DNA of 64,000 bases, from NCBI GenBank assembly GCA_920105625.2, contig OV050030.1, positions 97,171,152 through 97,235,151 of the forward strand, read 5' to 3'. The notes under the pieces are model-generated. The model saw only the letters and a list, made by a program, of their open reading frames with translations, did not search any database and was not told the origin of the DNA. The first letter of the stretch is position 1; each line of letters begins with the position of its first letter. The position numbers and the translations under genes were made by a program. Below, one piece after another: positions 57,840 to 64,000 of the stretch. Source of the DNA: Clusia tigrina. Taxonomy: Eukaryota; Arthropoda; Insecta; Diptera; Clusiidae.

Positions 57840-58847
57840 AGAAATACTTAAAGAAGTCAAACCTCCCCCAATTTTTCTGCGCGAACGCAGCTCTAATATG
57901 CTGGTCTCTAGACTATCTAGCTTGATAGGGCAAAAGAACTTCCATATAGTTGCATTAAAGAAGGGTAACCTACACGAAATAAACATTCTTATCTATACTG
58001 ACAAAAATTATCCTTGGCAATCAACTACCTTGACAGTAGTAAAAAAAACTATTATACGTATCAACTGAAAAGCAGTAAAGGTTTGATTGTCGTATTAAAA
58101 GGAATAGAATCAGATGTCAACCAGTCTGAGATGAAAGAAGCACTGATCGAAGCCGGTTTCAACCCAAAATCCATATTTAACATAAAAAATAAGAATAATA
58201 TCCCACAACCAATGTTCCGAGTGGACCTTGAACCAGAATCACGAAAGCTGCAAAAAAACGAAGTCCATCCAATCTATAATATGCGATACCTTATGCACCG
58301 CCGAATTTCAGTTGAAGAACCCCAGAAACGCAATGGCCCTGTACAATGTACAAACTGCCAGGAGTTTGGTCATACCAAATCATATTGCACCCTACGCCCC
58401 ATTTGCGTTGGCTGTGGTGACGTCCACCCATCCTCTGCCTGTACGGTCGATAAAAAAAATGAAAATGTTCTTACTAAAAAATGCAATAATTGCGGCGGAA
58501 GTCATACAGCAAACTATAGAGGTTGCCCAGTGTATGCTGAGCTGCAAAATAAAATGCGCCAACAGAAGGATAGAGGTCGATACGAAGTTACTTACGTAGC
58601 GCCTCTACACCAAATCCCGACTACGTTCAACGACAAACATGCTCCACCTATCATGAGTTATTCTGATGCACTGAAATCAAATTTAGCTGAAAACTCAAAT
58701 ACCCATAAACAATCGCAAAATCTAGTGGCAGTGCTCTTAACCTTAACGCAATGTATGACACAGTTCATGTCCTCAATGCAATCAATGATGCAAGAACTAA
58801 TAAATAATCAAAATCAACTTTTGAGATCCATACTTGCAAACAAATGA
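57840..58847 (+). pseudogene. Jockey LINE copy 3 ORF1 (PRE_C2HC and zinc knuckles)
   Basis: Jockey ORF1 packages the element RNA. The N-terminal part, in the frame ending at 58068, reads EILKEVKPPPIFLRERSS and HIVALKKGNLHEI. A one-base shift near 58020 then opens the frame 58014-58847. That frame has YLDSSKKNYYTYQLKSSKGL, VVLKGIESDVNQSEMKEALI (the VVLRGI and PRE_C2HC region) and three knuckles: CTNCQEFGHTKSYC, CVGCGDVHPSSAC and CNNCGGSHTANYRGC. A Met/Gln-rich C-terminus follows. The stop overlaps the ORF2 start as ATGA. Apart from the one shift it is well preserved. Confidence 0.8.
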
Positions 58848-59819
58848 ATACGCTAAAAATTTGTCATTGGAACGCGAACGGTATTAGCCAGCACCAACTT
58901 GAAGTGCAAAATTTCCTTATTAACAGAAAAATAGACATATTACTCATTTCTGAAACTCATCTTACTCTGAACCACAATTTTAAAATAAAAGGTTATAAGT
59001 TCTACGAAACGTTGCATCCGGATGGCAAAGCTCGCGGCGTTAAGGCATACTCATAAATGACCGCATAGAACACCACTCACTAGAAAACTACGACAAGGAA
59101 TATCTCCAAGCGACCTCCATCTGCCTGCAATGTAGGGACATACATAACGGTATCATCTGTTTATTGCCCACCTAGACACACTGTCACAACAGCTCAGTTT
59201 GAAATTTTTTTCAAGTCGTTGGGAGAAAAATTTATAGCAGCCGGTGATTACAATGCTAAACATACGCATTGTTGTTCACGCCTTATAAATCCCAAGGGTA
59301 AACAGTTTTGACGAATCGACGTAATAAAATTGACTACGTGTCTTCTGGTAAACCCACTTACTGGCCTACGGATCAACGGAAGATCCCGGACTTACTAGAT
59401 TTTGCAATAACGAAAGGACTCCACCAAAAACTTCTGTCTACGAAATCATGCTTTGAGCTGAGTTCAGATCAATCCCCAGTTATAATGCACCAGAAGACAT
59501 AAACTAACTTTTTCGATTAGTAACAGGTAAAACAAATTGGTTAAAATTCCGTAAATATATTTGCAGTCACCTTCCTGAAAAATGTAGTCTTAAGAGCCCG
59601 GATGAATTAGATTCCGCAGTACAACCATTCAACTGCACACTGGTATCAGCAGCAATCCACGCTACACCCCAAACGGCCAAATCCCACGCAAATCAATATG
59701 CTCAACATCATTCGAAATTGAAAGACTGATAACGGCAATGAGACGGCTCAGACGACTGTGGCAAAAGCACAGGTCACCAGCGCTAAAGCAAAAATGCACG
59801 CCACCCAAGAACAAACTGC
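58844..59819 (+). pseudogene. Jockey LINE copy 3 ORF2, endonuclease part
   Basis: ORF2 starts at 58844, overlapping the ORF1 stop by 4 bases. It reads MNTLKICHWNANGISQHQLE, DILLISETHLTL and HPDGKARG (endonuclease N-terminus with the catalytic Glu region). It shifts near 59040. Pieces IEHHSLENYDKEYLQATS and AGDYNAKHTHCCS follow. RRNKIDYVSSGKPTYWP at about 59315 and SSDQSPVI at 59460 are the endonuclease C-terminus (SDH replaced by SDQ). About 10 bases are missing at 59308 compared with the duplicated copy at 63220. The gene is then cut by the RTE insert at 59820 and resumes at 63213. Confidence 0.8.
59300..59819 (+). repeat. Left copy of the ~530-bp duplication flanking the RTE
   Basis: It runs from AAACAGTT at 59300 to ACAAACTGC at 59819 and is repeated at 63213-63742. 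Differences seen by eye are a 10-base deletion here (AAACAGTTTTGACG against AAACAGTTATACTACGCCTC then GACG), GTAATA/GTAACA, GGACTTACT/GGACATACT, GATCAATC/GATCATTC and ACAACCATT/ACAATCATT. Both are jockey ORF2 sequence. Confidence 0.9.
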
Positions 59820-62800
59820 CCCTTTAGGGTGCCAAGGGGGGCAGGTTCACGTTAGGGTTTCCTGCTACTAACGGCTCATGTCTCCTAAATCTTCCTACTC
59901 TCACCTCCACGTGGTGCACCCTGGTAACCTGAGCAACCTAGGTGAAGATGTGGTAACCAACCCATGTGGGATCCTTGGTCAGGGCCAACGAGAGAGGGAG
60001 CTTTGGTGAGGCCACTCTGACATATTCGGTTTAAGGATTCATCAAAGTGTGCGAGGCCAGGTGGGGTCTCGCATGTAGGAACGGTGGCGGAGGAGTACTA
60101 TAGGTACCAACGGCAGCGCCCATACCCCCGAAGTGAGTTACCACTACCAAACAAAAATCCCTAGCTTAGGGTTGTGCGCTGGGCTTGGAACCCGCAACAT
60201 AAAAAACAAATAATCCAGTAAATATAGGATTGAAGCCTCGGATGAAATACCCCACAACTGTTGACGACAACCCCCACAAACGTTATAAGGAACACGATTT
60301 AAGGATATGCACCTGGAATGTCCGGACCCTTAATAGGGAAGGTGCCTCTATCCAGCCGGTTGACGTCCTCGAAAAATATAAAGCTGACGTCACCGCACTC
60401 CAGGAAATGCGATGGACGGGACATGGACGCTCAAAAAAAGCTACATGTGACATCTACTACAGCTGCCATGCGACGAAGCGCAGACTCAGTGTAGGTTTTG
60501 CGGTAAGCAAACGATTGCTAGATGAAGTCCTGGGATTTACCCCAGTCGACGACAGGCTTGCCACACTCCGCATTAAGGCGAAATACTTTAACATCAGCCT
60601 AATCTGCGCACATGCTCCGACGGATGAGAAAGACGAAAACACCAAGGATGCCTTCTACGATCAACTAGAAAAAACCTTCGATGCCCCCGCCACGATGTAA
60701 AAATTGTGCTAGGTGACTTCAACGCCAAGGTGGGCAAGGAGGGCATTTTTGAACCAACCGTCGGTAAGTTCAGCCTCCACGAGCAGTCATCAGAAAACGG
60801 TTCGAGGCTGATCGACTTCGCCGCAGCGCGGAACATGGTAGTTAGTAGTACTAGATTCCAGCATCCCGATATTCATAAAGCCACCTGGCTGTCCCCTGAT
60901 CATAAAACCAGGAACCAAATTGTTCACGTTGTGATCGACGGCAGGCATGCATCCAGCGTGTTAGACGTACGTACAATTCGAGGTGCCAACATTGACTCGG
61001 ACCACTACCTTGTTGTAGCTAAGGTTCGCACTCGCCTCAGTGCGGCAAAAAACGTTCGCTCTAATACGCAGAGGAAGCTTGACGTCGGAAAGCTACAATC
61101 GCTACAGACAACTACCGCATTTGCTTCTCGGCTCTCGAATATGCTGATGGATTCTCCCCCTGATCTCGATATTTGCGCGCAGTGGTCGCTTATATCGCAC
61201 ACCATGCGCACAGCCGCTGAAGAGGTGATTGGCTATCACCGCCCGAAGAAAAACAGCTGGTATGACGAAGAGTGTCGCAACGCAGCTGCAGAGAAAGACG
61301 CAGCATACCAACTCATCCTGCGATCGGCTGCAACGCGAGCTGCTAAGGAGCGATATCGAGAGAAGAGAAGGGAAGAGAAGCGTTTTTTTAGGCGCAAGAA
61401 ACGAGAAGCCTAAAAGAGAGAATGCGAGGAAATCGAGATGTTTGGCAGAAAGAATATGGCTCGAAAATTCTACGAACGTGTGAGGCGCCAAACGGAAGGT
61501 TTTAAGACCGGAGCCAATTCCAATTCCTGCAAAGACGAAAACGGGAATTTAGTGACGGATGTCCAGAGCGTACTCACGTTATGGAGCTTTCTCGAAGCTG
61601 CTGAATGGCGACAGCGCTAATGATAGCAATGAAGATGAACCCGACCCCACAGTTGCTGACGACGAACATGAAGTAGCGCCCCCCGACTATGACGAGGTCT
61701 TGCTAGTTATTAGGCGGCTCAAAAACAACAAAGCCGTCGGAGCTGATGGTATACCAGCGGAGCTATTCAAGGCTGGCGGCGATGAGCTCACGAAACGCAT
61801 ACACCAGCTCATCTCCAAAATATGGTCGGAGGAATGCATGCCTAGCAACTGGAACTTAAGTGTGCTCAGCCCAATCCACAAGAAGGGTGATCCGGCAATC
61901 TGTGGCAACTACCACGGGATCAGCCTTCTGAACATCGCATATAAGGTCCTGTCGAGCGTACTCTGTGAAAGGCTGAAGCCCATCGCCAATGAACTGATTG
62001 GGCCTTATCAGTGTGGCTTCAGACCTGGTAAAGGCACCATTGACCAAATGTTCACACTACGCCAAATCCTGGAGAAAACCCTAGAGAAGCAGATTGACAT
62101 ACACTACCTTTTCGTCGATTTCAAAGCCGCATTCGACAGCACCGTAAGGAGTTAACTATGTCTGAATTTGGCGTCCCTGCTAAGCTAATTCGGCTGTGCA
62201 AAATGACGCTAAGCACCACCACTGGCTCAGTTAAAATCGGTAATGACTTGTCCGAGCCGTTTGTTACTGAGCGAGGATTCAGACAAGGTGACTCCTTATC
62301 GTGTGTTTTCTTCAATCTAATGTTGGAAAAAATCGTACGTGCAGCATGTCTAAATCGCACAGGCACTATCTTCCACAAGAGTGTCATGTTACTGGCGTAT
62401 GCTGATGATATTGACATCATTGGCCATAACAGCCGCGCCGTGAGTGCTGCATTTTCCGGCTTGGAGAGAGAAGCGAGGCGAGTGGGTTTAGCGGTGAACG
62501 AGGACAAAACGAAGTACTTGGTGTCAACAGACAAAGAGTCTCAGCGTCTTGGACACCACGTCACTGTTGGCGACTACAACTTTGAAGTTGTGAAGGATTT
62601 CGTTTATCTGGGAACCAGCATCAACACCACGAATGATGTCAGCAGGGAGATCTAGCGAAGAATCACTCTTGCCAACAGGTGTTACTTTGGGCTCAGTAGG
62701 CAATTGAGAAGCAGAGCCCTCTCTCGACGAACAAAAATTACGCTCTACAAAGCCCTCATCCTTCCCGTCCTGCTTTATGGTGCCGAAACCTGGACGATGA

Positions 62801-63212
62801 CAAACAACGATGAGCGAGCTTTGGGGGCGTTCGAGAGAAAAATTCTTCGAAGGATCTATCGTCCTATATGCGTCTGCGGAGAGTATCGAATCAGATGGAA
62901 CAACGAGCTATATGAGCTGTATGCCAACATTGATATAGTTCAGCGCATTAAAACACAGCGGCTGCGCTGGCTGGGACATGTTGTGCGAATGGATGAAAGT
63001 GCTCCGGCGAAAAAAGTATTTGAATCGATGCCGCCGGGTGGCGGACGCAGGAGGGGGAGACCACCACTACGTTGGAAGGACCAGGTTCAGGAGGACCTGG
63101 CTGCACTTGGTGTTTCCAATTGGCGCCAGCGTGCGCGAAGCAGAGACGACTGGCGAAGGCTGATAACGCGGCAATGACCAGAAATGGTTGTACGCCATTT
63201 ATGATGATGATG
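59820..63212 (+). mobile_element. RTE-type LINE, near full length, broken frames
   Basis: It starts CCCTTTAGGGTGCCAAGG with a ~400-bp GC-rich leader. One ORF is expected. Endonuclease: ICTWNVRTLNREGASIQPVD, TALQEMRWTGHG (about 60305-60425), VLGDFNAKVGKEG (60707) and DSDHYLVVAKV (60994). RT: AVGADGIPAELFKAGGDE (61736), NYHGISLLNIAYKVLS, HYLFVDFKAAFDS (62101-62139), ERGFRQGDSLSC and the catalytic LLAYADDIDIIG (about 62391). The tail has RWLGHVVRMDESAPAKKVF and GRPPLRWKDQVQEDL, typical of RTE. Frames change near 60697, 61600 and 62150, with stops at 61411-61413 and 62653-62655. It ends in ATGATGATGATG, a short-unit 3' tail as in RTE elements. Confidence 0.9.
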
Positions 63213-63742
63213 AAACAGTTATACTACGCCTCGACGAATCGACGTAACAAAATTGACTACGTGTCTTCTGGTAAACCCACTTACTGGCCTACGGATCAAC
63301 GGAAGATCCCGGACATACTAGATTTTGCAATAACGAAAGGACTCCACCAAAAACTTCTGTCTACGAAATCATGCTTTGAGCTGAGTTCAGATCATTCCCC
63401 AGTTATAATGCACCAGAAGACATAAACTAACTTTTTCGATTAGTAACAGGTAAAACAAATTGGTTAAAATTCCGTAAATATATTTGCAGTCACCTTCCTG
63501 AAAAATGTAGTCTTAAGAGCCCGGATGAATTAGATTCCGCAGTACAATCATTCAACTGCACACTGGTATCAGCAGCAATCCACGCTACACCCCAAACGGC
63601 CAAATCCCACGCAAATCAATATGCTCAACATCATTCGAAATTGAAAGACTGATAACGGCAATGAGACGGCTCAGACGACTGTGGCAAAAGCACAGGTCAC
63701 CAGCGCTAAAGCAAAAATGCACGCCACCCAAGAACAAACTGC
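63213..63742 (+). repeat. Right copy of the ~530-bp duplication flanking the RTE
   Basis: It starts at AAACAGTT directly after the ATGATGATG tail of the RTE and ends at ACAAACTGC. It has the reading KQLYYASTNRRNKIDYVSS without the 10-base loss of the left copy, and SSDHSPVI with the catalytic SDH intact. It is therefore the better-preserved version of this jockey endonuclease segment. Confidence 0.9.
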
Positions 63743-64000
63743 GACACGCATTGTGCGACGAAACTGAAAGAGGTATACAGGCCTACATCTCGCACCTGAA
63801 CCCCCTTGAATCCACAAACTACTCTTTATGGAAGGGATTCAAAAACACGAATAAACCTACAGAATCGGACTCGCCTATAAGACTTATAGACGTAAGATGG
63901 GCAAGAAGCAATGAGGAGAAGGGGCAAGCTTTTGCTCAACATCTTCAAATCACATTCCAACAAAATCCTCCTAACAACTTTAAAATACCAACACAAAAAA
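63213..64000 (+). pseudogene. Jockey LINE copy 3 ORF2, continued (EN end and linker to RT)
   Basis: After the duplicated part, new sequence from 63743 reads RHALCDETERGIQAYISHLN, then STNYSLWKGFKNTNKPTESD and KGQAFAQHLQITFQQNPP, the linker between endonuclease and RT of jockey elements. The frame is open to the window edge, where the RT motifs would begin. The true end of the element lies outside. Confidence 0.75.

Overview
The window reads as a stretch of dipteran (brachyceran fly, possibly tephritid) heterochromatin or intergenic DNA. It is AT-rich, has no bacterial-style gene packing, carries short introns with GT/AG borders, and is dominated by insect-type transposable elements: jockey, LOA and RTE LINEs; Ty3/gypsy, 412/mdg1-like and BEL/Pao LTR elements; hAT, Tc1 and MITE DNA elements. 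The species assignment is inference. I recognised no tRNA, rRNA, CRISPR or operon-like structure. Host sequence seems limited to a decayed beta-tubulin copy (37402-38601, minus), the last three exons of a DUF4806-type gene (32888-33474, plus) and a doubtful small spliced gene (26952-27376, plus).

Layout. 1-6361: a broken Ty3/gypsy element (LTR-like block, gag, RNase H and integrase pieces), ending at a (TA)n tract. 6383-18562: a direct tandem duplication of a 6.24-kb composite holding hAT and jockey ORF1 remnants on the minus strand and a BEL/Pao LTR, gag and pol on the plus strand. The second copy runs on to 19350 through the BEL RNase H region, which is split by a 511-bp MITE. 19519-21775: a third, inverted copy of the middle of the same unit. 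21776-26560: small fragments of jockey, Tc1 and possibly Harbinger elements plus a solo-LTR-like block. 26640-28162: a candidate small gene and a 36-bp minisatellite. 28163-32803: an almost complete minus-strand Ty3/gypsy (mag-like) element with 216-bp LTRs differing at one site. 33857-37165 and 47621-52033: two copies of the same composite, a GCCACGCCCAC-rich repeat followed by a jockey LINE. 38904-46250: a minus-strand LOA LINE (ORF1 with a DUF4780-like domain, ORF2 with EN-RT-RNase H) split exactly at its ORF1/ORF2 overlap by a second LOA element. 52034-57830: a 412/mdg1-like element inserted in jockey and itself split by another copy of the second LOA. 57840-64000: a jockey LINE split by an RTE LINE flanked by about 530 bp of duplicated jockey sequence.

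The elements do not form a pathway; they record successive insertions. Nesting gives relative ages: jockey before 412-like before LOA-2, LOA-1 before LOA-2, and jockey before RTE. Most frames are broken. The main exception is an 869-codon LOA-2 frame (54586-57195). I found no convincing new biological system. The most notable items are the very large flanking duplication around the RTE, the recent 6.2-kb tandem duplication with an inverted third copy, the LOA-into-LOA insertion at the start codon overlap, and a young LTR element that nevertheless carries several frameshifts.
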